A stretch of DNA of 64,000 bases, from contig JAROAZ010000008.1 of NCBI GenBank assembly GCA_029432775.1, positions 62,001-126,000 on the forward strand. Direction: 5' to 3'. This DNA is from Pontiellaceae bacterium B12227. GTDB taxonomy: Bacteria > Verrucomicrobiota > Kiritimatiellia > Kiritimatiellales > Pontiellaceae. How positions within the stretch are numbered: position 1 is the stretch's first letter; each line of letters starts with the position of its first letter. The position numbers and the translations under genes are program-made. The notes below the pieces were generated by a model. It had not been told where the DNA came from, searched no databases, and saw only the letters and a program-made list of their open reading frames with translations. This document shows positions 52,595 to 62,782 of the stretch, one piece after another.

Positions 52595-53082
52595 GCTACA
52601 GGCCCCCCCCAGAGTAAAATTGATTACACGTAGCGGGAACCTCAGTGAATAGAAACAATGCCCCGTCTAACAAATATAAGCTAACCCCAGCACGGCAAAA
52701 GAAAAGCCCGAATTTTTCGACAGACTGTGAATAATTTTCCAACCCATAGAACCGCAATAAGTTCCGCCCCGAAAAAATATTTTGGCCGGAAAATAAGAGG
52801 AAAACGCTTAGATTTTACGCGGTTTTCACTCCTCCTTGCATACACTTTTCCGAGAAACGATCGCAAACGTTAGAGAACTGCAGGATTTCGGTATCTATTT
52901 GCTCGGAATATGGCTAAAGGCGAGGGAACTCTTAACAACATACATATCTATTACCAATGCTGACATTCTCTGATAAAGATTAAGATGGTTGGCTAGGGGC
53001 AGACTTCAAGAAAGAGCAGGGAGCGGAACATCATTTGATAGAACCTCCTCAGATTCCACCTCGGATTTGACAACATTACCAT
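52595..53082. other. Presumed junction of prophage and host DNA
   Basis: About 490 bases with no gene. I looked for a tRNA or for a copy of the tRNA-Pro core and found neither. AT content rises relative to the prophage. Confidence 0.4.
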
Positions 53083-53817
53083 TCAGTATCTGGTGGGCTT
53101 GGGTCGAGTCGGATGGCAACGCAGTCCAGATTTATCGAAGAAGGCCCCTACAGGCAGTTCTTTGATTTGTTCCAGTTTTTCCCAAAGCCACTCATTCGAT
53201 TCCAGGTGAATAATGATTTCACCTCGGATATCTGTTACCGTAATGACATATCCGTAATAATCCCTCCCCCGTTTTTCGCCCTCAGTCACATGCTGCATTA
53301 ACTCAACTGCATTTCCTGTAAAAACATGAGAGCGGTCATTTCCGACCATCGGAGTGAATACTGATTCGCCACGATCCAGCAGTATATATTTATCGCCATA
53401 CGCTTTAACTTCGTTGCCGATAGCCCAATATTCCACCTTCAACTCATAGTTATAATCACCCCGATCATCCTGACGAATTCTCACGCCGAATTCATAATCG
53501 GTAAAGGAAGCATCCACATTCTCAATAAACGGTCCAGTCTCAACGAAGCGCTGATTGGCTTTTTTCAAAAATCCAATCACAAACTTCGGCGCATTCAACA
53601 GGGTAAGGTATTCACGATCTTCCGGCGAAAGATTGACAAGCGGCACCTTGACCGTTTTACCTTTGGAAGATTTGAGGACCAGCTTATCGCCGATAATATT
53701 GATATATTCCCCCTCAACTGTTTTCCCGCTGAAATTCCAAATTCTGGACTCGGCTAGAGCGTGATCCGACATACTCAGCCCGAGGAGGCCCATTAAACAC
53801 AGCACTTTTTTCTGCAT
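53083..53817 (-). CDS. Secreted SHD1-domain protein
   Basis: 244 residues from the ATG at 53817 (AGGAGT upstream), with a Sec signal peptide (VLCLMGLLGLSMSDHALA). Residues about 24-70 (RIWNFSGKTVEGEYINI, VPLVNLSPEDREYL) are an SHD1-like domain, frequent in exported proteins of Verrucomicrobia and relatives. The rest is a beta-rich domain of unknown role. It follows the two TonB-like anchored proteins on the same strand and may share their transcript. Confidence 0.75.
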   Translation of the reverse strand: MQKKVLCLMGLLGLSMSDHALAESRIWNFSGKTVEGEYINIIGDKLVLKSSKGKTVKVPLVNLSPEDREYLTLLNAPKFVIGFLKKANQRFVETGPFIENVDASFTDYEFGVRIRQDDRGDYNYELKVEYWAIGNEVKAYGDKYILLDRGESVFTPMVGNDRSHVFTGNAVELMQHVTEGEKRGRDYYGYVITVTDIRGEIIIHLESNEWLWEKLEQIKELPVGAFFDKSGLRCHPTRPKPTRY

Positions 53818-53827
53818 GATCAACTCC

Positions 53828-54916
53828 TTAATAGTCCCTGAATATCGGACCATTGGTGACACTGGCTTCACCCTCAACCATGTCTTCATAAATGGCATCG
53901 ATCAGTTCATAGGAAGGTTCTGCGGTCTTAAACATAGGAAGTATCGGACCACCCTGCTTATTACGCTCATACTCCACGCCTTCAACCTCAACGGCTAACA
54001 TGGAACAGAAGGTGCCTCCCGGAACCTCGCCGATGACGACTTCCATATCCAGCGGTTCTCCGGCCTTGAGAGAGATCCAATCGCCGACGACCGCCGTGTT
54101 GTTCCCCATATAGAATTTCCTGCTATCCGCCGAACTGCTGGACCATCCATCAAGTCCCGGTTGTACCGCATCTTCTGTGTCACCGGGCCAACAGCCGTTC
54201 AAAACAACCTTGCCTCCCACCTTAACGGCCAGGATATCATCACCATGTCCCCAGAAGCGGAAAGTGATATCATCCTTATACACAAGGTGACCGGTGTAAT
54301 GAACGGCCCAGCAATACCCAATGGTCGATCGTTCATCAAAGGCCGAGGGAGCAAGAGCCGATTTGATGGGTGGTATCATAAAACTGGTAGCATACAATTT
54401 TTTGGGAGAGCGGTAGAAACGCGCAATACTGGAAGGTTTCCAGCCTCTGGAAAAAAACCGATTTAATTCGGAACGGATCATATCCGGATCCATGGTAACC
54501 GGTCGGCCACCGCGATCGCGCTTGAAATCAATAAAGGTGCCGACGAAATCGCTTCCAATACTCTGGCCTGAGCCGAAGATTGTAACTTCTTGCAGGTCCG
54601 GTATAATTTCAAAGCCGCCCACACCTCCGGCAATACCGTCTGTGATACCACTCATTTCCGGTAATTGAATATCCGGCATACTGGCCCGTTTAACCTTGGT
54701 TACAATTCTCGTAGTGGCTTTCGGCTTTGCAGATTTCTTGACCTTCACTTTGGGCTTTTTAAGCTTCATTTTTGGGCGATCCACCGGCTTGGGAGGAACG
54801 AATTTTTTCTCTTCCCTTTGCTGAACGGTAAAAACCACCAGAAGGCCGGCCAATGAGAACGCGGCTGCATGAACCGCCAAACTGATCACAAATCCGCTCG
54901 GAGCTCCTTTCACCAC
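53828..54916 (-). CDS. Membrane-anchored protein with PA14-like domain
   Basis: 362 residues, probable GTG start. A TonB-like N-terminal anchor (VISLAVHAAAFSLAGLLVVF) is followed by a Lys/Pro-rich stretch (RPKMKLKKPKVKVKK) and a Gly-rich hinge. The centre (YTGHLVYKDDITFRFWGHGD, KVGGKVVLNGCW) resembles a PA14 carbohydrate-binding domain. Paralogous at the N-terminus to the next gene. Likely spans the periplasm; partner unknown. Confidence 0.65.
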   Translation of the reverse strand: MVKGAPSGFVISLAVHAAAFSLAGLLVVFTVQQREEKKFVPPKPVDRPKMKLKKPKVKVKKSAKPKATTRIVTKVKRASMPDIQLPEMSGITDGIAGGVGGFEIIPDLQEVTIFGSGQSIGSDFVGTFIDFKRDRGGRPVTMDPDMIRSELNRFFSRGWKPSSIARFYRSPKKLYATSFMIPPIKSALAPSAFDERSTIGYCWAVHYTGHLVYKDDITFRFWGHGDDILAVKVGGKVVLNGCWPGDTEDAVQPGLDGWSSSSADSRKFYMGNNTAVVGDWISLKAGEPLDMEVVIGEVPGGTFCSMLAVEVEGVEYERNKQGGPILPMFKTAEPSYELIDAIYEDMVEGEASVTNGPIFRDY

Positions 54917-54959
54917 GCCCCTTGATTTTACATTTTAATTTTTCATCATTCGGTTCACT

Positions 54960-56303
54960 TTATTTCACTGAACTCTTAATGGCCTCAAGCCCGGCAATTG
55001 TGCGGTATTGCCCTTTAAAAAAGCCGGTAAGCTTCTTGAAGTTATCTTCCGTCCGTCCATCCCGGTACTCATTCCACTCGGCATCTACTTTCGTAAAACG
55101 CACAGCATTGAATGATACTTCAGATGCCGTCTTTTTCTTGTTCGAAAGACCTCTCTTTAACTGAGCGTCCCGGGGCTTGTACTGTTCACGCACCTGAATA
55201 AAGGCCTGCGCATATTCATCTGGCTTATGGTAATAAAATTCAGGTTCAGGCGGTCGCTCGATATCGGGAAAATAGGCCCGATTCATATCCCATGGGTTAT
55301 CCCGACGAATAACGCGTGGCGGTTGTCCGCTGGCGGCCCTTGTCTTGTTTTCCTCATCCAGCATGATCTTTGCTTTTTCATATGATTCCTTCCAACGACG
55401 ACCGGCAGAACCATTATACCAATCGTTATCACGATCATCCTTCACAATTCGCTGGTGTCCCCACCAGGAGGTCAGCAGAAAAACAGCATCGGCCTGTTGC
55501 TGCATGGCAAGCATGGCAGGTCGATACCATAACTCCTGACGTTCAAACTTACCCGTCAGAAAATTTTCTGTGCTTTCAGCGCCGCCCGGCCCTAATGTTG
55601 CCCCCCCCCACTCGTTTGCTCCCATGCCGGACCGAACGGCATTAAGCGGCTTCAACCACTGCTCGACTTTTACAACATTTGCTGAGCTGGCAGACACCAG
55701 TTTCGGAAAGAGAATAAACGTCCGGCCGCTGTCATATACTGCAACATTAAAAAGTGCTGTAGGCGGAAGTCCTTTCACAATTTTTACAAGCTCATTTTTT
55801 ATGATCGTATAGGCAGGAATGCCTCCCATTTCGTCGTACATCATTTCCGGGGAGGAATCTAATATGATAAATACCTTTTCACCTTTTCCTTTGATGCCGA
55901 ATACTTCAATTTCAGGCATGCTGAATCCTAAAGATCCGGCACCCCCGAGCCCACCGGCAACACCTCCTCCAAGGCCTCCCTTGACCCCCGAAATCTCCGG
56001 CATTTTAATCTCCGGCATCGTCTGGTTCATTTTAGGCTGAACGACGATCCGTTTACGCAACTTTGGATTTTGAATGCTCTTCTTCTTAATATTAACCGGC
56101 ACCTGAAGTTTTTTCAGAGCCATTTTAGGGCGATTGACCGGCTTGCCCTCAAAGGCTTTTTCATCTTTCTGTATAACGGTAACCGCAACGAAAAAAAGTG
56201 CTATAACAATCAGCACAGCATGAATACCAAGACTAACCAGTGCAGCACTGGACTTCGCATGCTTTGCAAAAAAGCGATTTCCTGTCTTTGAAGGTGCTTT
56301 CAT
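54960..56303 (-). CDS. Membrane-anchored VWA-like protein
   Basis: 447 residues. An N-terminal anchor (ALVSLGIHAVLIVIALFFVAV) is followed by the same Lys/Pro-rich linker style and a Gly repeat (GGLGGGVAGGLGG). KVFIILDSSPEMMYDE begins a von Willebrand A-like domain; the usual MIDAS DxSxS is DSSPE, so metal binding is doubtful. Pairs with the downstream gene as a TonB-like or surface-assembly unit typical of this phylum. Confidence 0.65.
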   Translation of the reverse strand: MKAPSKTGNRFFAKHAKSSAALVSLGIHAVLIVIALFFVAVTVIQKDEKAFEGKPVNRPKMALKKLQVPVNIKKKSIQNPKLRKRIVVQPKMNQTMPEIKMPEISGVKGGLGGGVAGGLGGAGSLGFSMPEIEVFGIKGKGEKVFIILDSSPEMMYDEMGGIPAYTIIKNELVKIVKGLPPTALFNVAVYDSGRTFILFPKLVSASSANVVKVEQWLKPLNAVRSGMGANEWGGATLGPGGAESTENFLTGKFERQELWYRPAMLAMQQQADAVFLLTSWWGHQRIVKDDRDNDWYNGSAGRRWKESYEKAKIMLDEENKTRAASGQPPRVIRRDNPWDMNRAYFPDIERPPEPEFYYHKPDEYAQAFIQVREQYKPRDAQLKRGLSNKKKTASEVSFNAVRFTKVDAEWNEYRDGRTEDNFKKLTGFFKGQYRTIAGLEAIKSSVK

Positions 56304-56393
56304 AATGGAGCCCTACCGTGGATATATTTTTAATTCATCAACATTCGTTTAGCTGCAGGCCAAACGCGGCATCCAACACATTATACAATGCGC

Positions 56394-57209
56394 TTAATCC
56401 TGATTGAGAACCCGCCTTACCTCATTGATTAGCAGAGGATACGCTGGTCGCTCCATGCCATGATTGTAGCCGTCCAGCTCCATGACGCGGGTGTCTTTGT
56501 GGCCGGCGACGCGCATCATACGCATCATGTAGGCATTTTCCTCGTAGCGGCCGAGCAACTCCAGCTCTCGATCTCCGGTGATGAGCAACAAAGGCGGGGC
56601 GTCGGCGCGGACATGGTAGAGCGGCGCAAATTCGTCAACGATCGGTTGGTGCCCGGGAATCCCGCGTTCACCGCGGACCGTAAAGTGCGTGATGGTATGC
56701 CCACTAAATGGAATTAACCCAGCGATCTGATTCGCATCAACACCATGTTTCTTGAGATAGGATTTATCCAACCCGACCATACTGGCGAGGTAGCCGCCGG
56801 CGGAGTGGCCGGAAATGAAAATCTTTTCCGGATCGCCGCCGTATTGGTCGATATTCTTGAACACCCAGGCTACGGCGGCGGTGGCATCCTCGATACACAC
56901 CGTGGCGGGCACCTTCGGGCTGAGCCGATAGGCCGGTGCGACGATACACATGCCCTGGTTGCGGATTTCGCCGGGGATGTATTTCTTGCCGCTGGTCAAG
57001 CCGCCGCCGTGGAACCAGATGATGACCGGCACCCCCTTTTCCGATACAGGATGGTAGATGTCCAACACGCATTTTTCATGTGCGTAGGCATCCCCTGCGA
57101 TATCGGCGGCATGCCGGTAAGGAACCTCCTTCTTGATCTCATATTCGGCGGCCATGACCGCCGCGCAAGCGCTTGTGGCCAGGAAGAGCAAAACAGACCT
57201 TCTATTCAT
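56394..57209 (-). CDS. Exported alpha/beta-hydrolase (esterase)
   Basis: 271 residues from the ATG at 57209, overlapping the transporter stop by eight bases; ATG at 57218 is possible. Signal peptide (LLFLATSACAAVMA). WFHGGGLTSG is the oxyanion hole, SGHSAGGYLAS carries the nucleophilic Ser, GDRELELLG lies near the Asp, and GYNHGME has the His. Fits acetyl or feruloyl esterases acting on polysaccharide. Related to the esterase at 62783. Confidence 0.85.
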   Translation of the reverse strand: MNRRSVLLFLATSACAAVMAAEYEIKKEVPYRHAADIAGDAYAHEKCVLDIYHPVSEKGVPVIIWFHGGGLTSGKKYIPGEIRNQGMCIVAPAYRLSPKVPATVCIEDATAAVAWVFKNIDQYGGDPEKIFISGHSAGGYLASMVGLDKSYLKKHGVDANQIAGLIPFSGHTITHFTVRGERGIPGHQPIVDEFAPLYHVRADAPPLLLITGDRELELLGRYEENAYMMRMMRVAGHKDTRVMELDGYNHGMERPAYPLLINEVRRVLNQD

Positions 57210-58644
57210 TTTGACCATCAACCTTCTTTGTCCCGTGGAGTTCCCCACGGCGTTTTTCAAGCTCCAGACGAATTTCATGGCAGCGCTGTTCGTTGAGCGG
57301 GTAGAAACGGACAAGCAATAGCATCACGCCTGCCATGGCGATCGGGAAAAAAACGTAGAGCATACGCATGCGCATGAGCGTATCGGCTGTCTGGGCTCCC
57401 TCCAGCGCCACCTCGAACCCGGACACTTTTAGGATCACCCCTGCCAAAATCGCAGCCAAGGAAAACCCGAGTTTCTGGATCCAGCCGAGAATAGCCGTAT
57501 AACTCCCTTCCCGGCGGCAACCTGTCTTCAGTTCATCGTAATCGATCACATCGGTCTGCATGGAGGGAAGAATCAGCCAGGTGCCGGTCACGGCAGGCCC
57601 GATCAAGGCGGCACTGATGATTTGCCAATAGGGATGCTCGGGCGTGATGAGCCACCACTGAGAAAGCGTCGCAAACAGATAGCTGGCACCGCAGATATAG
57701 AGCGTCGGAATTTTGCCCAATTTCCTCGAAAGCCAAGTGAACAACGGGATGGTGACCGTGGAGAGAATCATCATGGCCGTCCCGCCGTATCCCGCTACGA
57801 GACCAGCGGAGGATTTATCGCCACCGAACACATAATAGGTGCTGACATAAAACCCGATCGTTCCGACCGACTGCATAGCAATCGTCATCAACAGCATCAT
57901 GGTGACGAGCAGCATGGCCACGCCATTGGTCAAAGTGGCCTTGCAGCTCCCCCAGAACGGAACACGCTCCTGTTTTTCAGCCTGTGCATAGAACGGCTCC
58001 TTCACGTAGAGCATGGGGATAATGCCGAAGGTCAAGAACAACAATGAAGTGATCCCGGCCAGCCAACGCGTGCCCTCGAGTTCATCGGAAAAACAATCAA
58101 GTGTGATAAACCAAAGCAACCACCCCATACCAACCGTAACAACGTTGATGACAATCTGGCGGAAGCCCAACACATTGGTTCTCTCATGCGTATCGGGTGT
58201 CATCTCGCAGGCCAGACTGAAATAGGGCACCGAATAGATAGTTAATGCAGTGTAATAGGCCAGGCCTACACCGATAAAATAGATGATAGTTAAAATCGGC
58301 GTCCATTCGCGCGACATCATCCAAAGCAACGGGAAGGTGATGGCGCAGATTATTCCCCCCAAAACAATGAATGGCCGACGCCGTCCCCACTTGGACCGGT
58401 AGTTGTCGGAAAGGTTGCCAAAAAACGGATCGGTGAAGGCGTCCCAAATCCTGAAAACAGCCATCGTTACCGCCGAAAGTACGGGGCCGATACCGAGTCC
58501 CATATTCAAGACGACCAGCGCAATGCGGTCGATGATCTGCATACCCGGAATCAGGGCAAGCGATGCCAGCGAATACAGCCACTTCTGCGAAAAGGCAACC
58601 TTGTCTTCCGGCTTTATCTGATAGTTCTTTTTCTTTTCCGCCAT
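57202..58644 (-). CDS. GPH-family sugar:cation symporter (MFS)
   Basis: 480 residues, about twelve membrane segments. SDNYRSKWGRRRPFIVLGG is the loop motif typical of MFS/GPH carriers, and FRIWDAFTDPFFGNLSD is a characteristic first-helix motif. Imports glycosides or uronides with a cation. Overlaps the esterase gene, which suggests import of sugars released after deacylation. Confidence 0.9.
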   Translation of the reverse strand: MAEKKKNYQIKPEDKVAFSQKWLYSLASLALIPGMQIIDRIALVVLNMGLGIGPVLSAVTMAVFRIWDAFTDPFFGNLSDNYRSKWGRRRPFIVLGGIICAITFPLLWMMSREWTPILTIIYFIGVGLAYYTALTIYSVPYFSLACEMTPDTHERTNVLGFRQIVINVVTVGMGWLLWFITLDCFSDELEGTRWLAGITSLLFLTFGIIPMLYVKEPFYAQAEKQERVPFWGSCKATLTNGVAMLLVTMMLLMTIAMQSVGTIGFYVSTYYVFGGDKSSAGLVAGYGGTAMMILSTVTIPLFTWLSRKLGKIPTLYICGASYLFATLSQWWLITPEHPYWQIISAALIGPAVTGTWLILPSMQTDVIDYDELKTGCRREGSYTAILGWIQKLGFSLAAILAGVILKVSGFEVALEGAQTADTLMRMRMLYVFFPIAMAGVMLLLVRFYPLNEQRCHEIRLELEKRRGELHGTKKVDGQNE

Positions 58645-58650
58645 GGCGCC

Positions 58651-59310
58651 CTACTTGACCAGACCTACCGGTTCAACTACAAGCTCCATGGCACCGATGT
58701 AGCTGAAGCTGCCCGATTTGGTGCCGTAGCTAACCTTCAACTGGCCATACACGTTCGGCTTTAAACTCTTAAGTTCGGCAACATTCCCATCGTTACCGCC
58801 GGAGGAGCCTTCCGAAGAGACACCCTTGCCTGAGGTTTGCAGATCAACCGTGAACGTTCCATTTCCACCTTCGACGGTATAGGTCGTTACTCGCTTATCC
58901 TGGGCGTTACGGGAGGCAAAGATTCTGATGCTGTAGGAGCTTAGCGCATCCAGATTGGTCAGTTTAAATGTACAGTTGCTTGAGGTGGCATTGTAGAAAT
59001 AGTCGGACGTGGCCGTCGGAACCGCAAGATTACCAAGCTGTTTCGCGGCGGGATTTTCCAACCCGCCGTTTTTACCAACCGCATAGTTGGTTTCAAAGTC
59101 CAACCCGATACCCGCATATTCCTTTTTCGTATCGACCAGATAGTGCAGCACCGGTTCGTTTACGTTGTTCCAATGGTTGCCATTGATATCGGGCGCATCG
59201 GGAGTCGGGACAGCCCCGAAATCCAGCAGAAATGTGCGGGCTCCCGCCGCACTGGCCAGCAGAAAGATACCGGCAACCAACACTCTGGATTTAAAGAAAG
59301 GTATTTTCAT
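58651..59310 (-). CDS. Secreted beta-sandwich protein
   Basis: 219 residues; GGGGATAC precedes the ATG. Signal peptide (VLVAGIFLLASAAGARTF), then LLDFGAVPTPDAPDINGNHWNNV, the opening shared with the two genes upstream. No PEP-CTERM tail. Likely a carbohydrate-binding fold. Six bases upstream of the symporter gene and probably in the same operon. Confidence 0.7.
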   Translation of the reverse strand: MKIPFFKSRVLVAGIFLLASAAGARTFLLDFGAVPTPDAPDINGNHWNNVNEPVLHYLVDTKKEYAGIGLDFETNYAVGKNGGLENPAAKQLGNLAVPTATSDYFYNATSSNCTFKLTNLDALSSYSIRIFASRNAQDKRVTTYTVEGGNGTFTVDLQTSGKGVSSEGSSGGNDGNVAELKSLKPNVYGQLKVSYGTKSGSFSYIGAMELVVEPVGLVK

Positions 59311-59380
59311 GAGAAGTATCCCCTGGTTGAAAAAAAGGCGCAGGCCTTTCCTGCGCCATACTTGAACTTACTGTGAATGA

Positions 59381-60124
59381 CTACAGCATGAACATGCGGC
59401 GGACAAAGAGGACACCGAAGCCCAGCGCCGTTACCAAACCGAGCGTCGCCGGTTCCGGGATCACTTCAATCTGCATTGCGTTGATGTAGCCATCGGACTC
59501 AACCCAGAGGCTGTTGGCATATTGCGGACTCAACCCGCTGATAGTCACAACGCGATTCTCGTTGTGCTGCCACTCGAATCCATTGATCGATTCGTTGTTG
59601 TGCGCCAACCCTACCGACCCGACCACTGTACTGTAGTCATTGCTGGTAAAAACAGTGTAGGTCGAGGTTCCGGGCGTGTCGTACTTATGGGAACCATAAA
59701 ACGTCAGGTTGTAGGTCTTGGTCGGATCCAGCCCCTGGATGGTGAAGGTATTGTTTCCGGCATAATAGTCATACACGGCCTCGTCGGCACCCAAATTACC
59801 TAGAGCCACGCCATCGTAGACCGTGGCCGTCGGATCGGCGGTGCTGCCAGATGGTCCATTGAAATAGTCGGAGCCTCCTGCGGAAGAAAAACCGAAATCA
59901 ATGGCTGTTGTGTTCCCGTCCTTATCGGTCATATTGGAATAATAGGCACCCGACCAGACGCTGTTCCAGTGGTTTCCATTTTCATCGATGCCGGCGCCTC
60001 CGGCATCCACGCTGGCGCCGCGGTAGCTACTATCGTTGCCGAAATCGACCAGGATGACTTCCGCAGGCACCTGAATGGCCACCGCCGACAATGCGGTAAG
60101 AATTGCTATTGCTTTTGTTTTCAT
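59381..60124 (-). CDS. Secreted beta-sandwich protein with PEP-CTERM tail
   Basis: 247 residues from the ATG at 60124 (AGGAGAAAC upstream). Signal peptide (AIAILTALSAVAIQVPA), a domain starting ILVDFGNDSSYRG, and at the end IPEPATLGLVTALGF followed by a membrane stretch and RRMF: a PEP-CTERM sorting signal for exosortase-dependent surface delivery. Its domain is the same kind as those in the 783-residue protein upstream. Confidence 0.85.
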   Translation of the reverse strand: MKTKAIAILTALSAVAIQVPAEVILVDFGNDSSYRGASVDAGGAGIDENGNHWNSVWSGAYYSNMTDKDGNTTAIDFGFSSAGGSDYFNGPSGSTADPTATVYDGVALGNLGADEAVYDYYAGNNTFTIQGLDPTKTYNLTFYGSHKYDTPGTSTYTVFTSNDYSTVVGSVGLAHNNESINGFEWQHNENRVVTISGLSPQYANSLWVESDGYINAMQIEVIPEPATLGLVTALGFGVLFVRRMFML

Positions 60125-60199
60125 CGTTTCTCCTTTATCTGAATCCATGCATGCACCGGGAAGCACTTCTGCACTGACCGGCGCATGCTAATCTAGCCC

Positions 60200-62551
60200 C
60201 TACTGGTTTTCAATGGTCATACGGACGAACTTGGAATCCTCTGTTGCAGGAACCAGGTTAGTGACCGACTCAAAGTCGGCATCGATGATTCCTGTTTCCG
60301 CCACCTCGGTGTAGCCCCCATTCGTCCAGGTTCCGTAGACGAGGTTGTTGTTAACCTCAAGGTAGTAGTTCAATCCGGAATTTCCGGTTCTGCGGGCATA
60401 GACATATTCGAACATATTGGTTCCGCCCACTTCCATTGTGCCGTATTCCGGCAGGTTGCCGTCCACGAAACCGTTGGTCGGGTTGCCGCCGAAGCCGAAT
60501 TCGTAGATGTTCAGCTGGCCGTCGTTATCGTCGTCGCCATATTCGCCTTCCGTCAGTCCATATTCAAACGACCAGGCAAAGTACGGGCTTCCGCCGGAGC
60601 CAAAAAATCCGATATTATCAATCAGACTGCGTCCCGCATCACCAAACTCATCTACACGGATCTTGAAGGTCGCCGACTGTCCCAACGAAAGCGTGTTGTC
60701 CGCCAGGCCGGTCAAATCAACATCAGTATCATGGAAATTCGTAATGCTGCCGTCCAACGTCGGGGATTCGGCGAACGAGGTAATAGACCACAACGTAGTT
60801 CCGGGAGCTACGCCAGACAGGTCGCCGCCTTCGTACTCCAGATAAAAGTAACGCGGCGAACCGGCAAACCTTGCTCCCCAGTCGAAGCGCAGTTCCTCGA
60901 GCGAGATCGAATCCAACGCTTCGTTGGTAATCGTGACCAGAACATACTGATTGGACTGCAGTGAGATGGCGGAAGTACCAACATCGTACGGCCCCGTCAA
61001 ATAGTCTTCGTTGGTGTCAGACCCGTAGAATTTATCGATGCAGTTGTAGTCGGAAACATATGATGCGCCGCCACTGGCAAGATCAATTATAAGATCCGCA
61101 CCGGAGGCCGACTGTGTACCTTCTGCAGTAGTGTCGAACCATCCGCCCAGCAGGTTGACCGGGTCGGGAATAACGTCGATTCTCATCGCATTGAGGTATC
61201 CATTGGCTCCACCGGGGCCACCGAACTCGACGTATAGGATGTTAGATGCCTGCGGGGCAATCTGGGCAATGGTGGCCAACCGATCCTTGTTATGCACGAA
61301 TTCCTGGCCGTTGATGGGTTCATTGTTGTGCGCCAGCGTCACGGAATCCACCAGGTTGGAATAACCGCTGTCTGTGTAGACGGCATAGGTGGTAGAGCCG
61401 GGCGTGTCGAACTTGTGTGAACCATAGAAGGTTAGGTTGTACTTCTTCGACGGATCCAGGCCCTGGATCTGGAAGCGACCGCGCGAAGAACCGTTGGTTC
61501 CGACAAAATAGTCGAACGCCGCCTCGTTAATCCCCAGCGCTCCCAAGGCATATGCATCGATATCGGTGTTGAGCACATCGGTTTCCAAGGTGGCGGTTGA
61601 TGTGGCACCCGCCGGCCCGTTGTAGCTGTCGCGCCCGTGGGCACCGGGACCGAAGTCGATCGTGGTGGCGTCCCCGTTGATGTCCAGCATATTGGCCACA
61701 TAGCCATAGCCGATCACATTCCAGAAGTTCCCGTTTGCATCCGGGCTGTCCACCGAAAGGCTGCGGTAGGTGGCATCGCTACCAAGGTCGATCAATACAG
61801 TTTCAATTTTGGAAGGAACCGGTGGCGGTGTATCGAGGATCTCGATGGACATCGCATTTATGTAGCCACTGTTGGTTGAAGTGAGTCCGCTGACGGCAAC
61901 AATGATTTCATCATTTACATCCGGCGTTGCAATCACCGAGGCGGCGGCGCTCTCGTTGTGTGCCGCAAAGACACCCACAACCAAATCGCTGGTCTGCAAT
62001 CCTTCGCCACCGGTTACTGCATAGCGAGTGGTACGAGTTTCATCGACACCGCCGCTCTCCCCTCCCGGATACTTATGGGAACCAAAAAATTTAAGTGAAT
62101 ATATTTTTGCAGGATCCAACCCGGCCAGCTTGAACGTAAAGTTTGTACCGGAACTGGCGGAAAAATAATCAAAGATCGCATTCGTTACCCCCAGATCGCC
62201 AAGAGCCACCGCATTGAAGGTGGAATTCGTGACTTTGCTTACGAAATAATTCGGACTGTTTGTGTCGGCCGATGTTGCTCCGGCAGGTCCATTAAAACTG
62301 TCGGTCCCATGGCCGTTGACCCGCAGCAGATGGATCGTACTGGCAGAGTTGACGGTAGTAACCATATTGGACGGATCGGCGCCAGCACCAACTTCGTTCC
62401 AATAATTCCCGTTTTCATCCGGTTCCGATACGCTTAGCGAGCGATAGGCACCATCGTTACCGAAGTCCACCAAGATTTTCTCCGCATTGACCCCACTCCC
62501 GAGTCCTAAAGCCGCGATCATCGCGACTACTGTTCTTATCTGATTCTTCAT
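60200..62551 (-). CDS. Large secreted protein with two tandem beta-sandwich domains
   Basis: 783 residues from the ATG at 62551 (GGAGG nearby). Signal peptide (VVAMIAALGLGSGVNA). Two copies of the same domain start with KILVDFGNDGAYRSLSV (about 23) and TVLIDLGSDATYRSLSV (about 270), each with SLKFFGSHK or LTFYGSHK and a closing INAMSIEI / LNAMRIDV. A third, different beta domain and a thrombospondin-like acidic turn (YGDDDNDGQLNIYEFGFGG) follow. Probably surface-attached and carbohydrate-binding. Confidence 0.8.
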   Translation of the reverse strand: MKNQIRTVVAMIAALGLGSGVNAEKILVDFGNDGAYRSLSVSEPDENGNYWNEVGAGADPSNMVTTVNSASTIHLLRVNGHGTDSFNGPAGATSADTNSPNYFVSKVTNSTFNAVALGDLGVTNAIFDYFSASSGTNFTFKLAGLDPAKIYSLKFFGSHKYPGGESGGVDETRTTRYAVTGGEGLQTSDLVVGVFAAHNESAAASVIATPDVNDEIIVAVSGLTSTNSGYINAMSIEILDTPPPVPSKIETVLIDLGSDATYRSLSVDSPDANGNFWNVIGYGYVANMLDINGDATTIDFGPGAHGRDSYNGPAGATSTATLETDVLNTDIDAYALGALGINEAAFDYFVGTNGSSRGRFQIQGLDPSKKYNLTFYGSHKFDTPGSTTYAVYTDSGYSNLVDSVTLAHNNEPINGQEFVHNKDRLATIAQIAPQASNILYVEFGGPGGANGYLNAMRIDVIPDPVNLLGGWFDTTAEGTQSASGADLIIDLASGGASYVSDYNCIDKFYGSDTNEDYLTGPYDVGTSAISLQSNQYVLVTITNEALDSISLEELRFDWGARFAGSPRYFYLEYEGGDLSGVAPGTTLWSITSFAESPTLDGSITNFHDTDVDLTGLADNTLSLGQSATFKIRVDEFGDAGRSLIDNIGFFGSGGSPYFAWSFEYGLTEGEYGDDDNDGQLNIYEFGFGGNPTNGFVDGNLPEYGTMEVGGTNMFEYVYARRTGNSGLNYYLEVNNNLVYGTWTNGGYTEVAETGIIDADFESVTNLVPATEDSKFVRMTIENQ

Positions 62552-62782
62552 TGCTCTACCTCCTGTTTGCATGATTGATCTCCATTTAGCCGGGCGCTTT
62601 GCATACACCGCATACTCCATGCTCGGTGTATACGCCCGCCCTCTATTTCAGTCAAGCGATATTCGGAATATATTTTATTATATAGTAACATTGTTTGTAA
62701 AAATGCCTATTTAAGCGGATTTACGTCAGAGCAGGAAATTCGATCTTAGGCGAAACATTCATACACCTTGTATTTAACCGGA
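62552..62782. other. Intergenic region with likely promoter
   Basis: About 230 bases, with an AT-rich stretch near 62660-62700 that could hold the promoter of the 60200 gene. No RNA gene seen. Confidence 0.4.

Noticed and set aside
52595-53082. Right attachment site of the prophage
   Set aside because: No tRNA, integrase or repeat of the tRNA-Pro core could be found in this gap.
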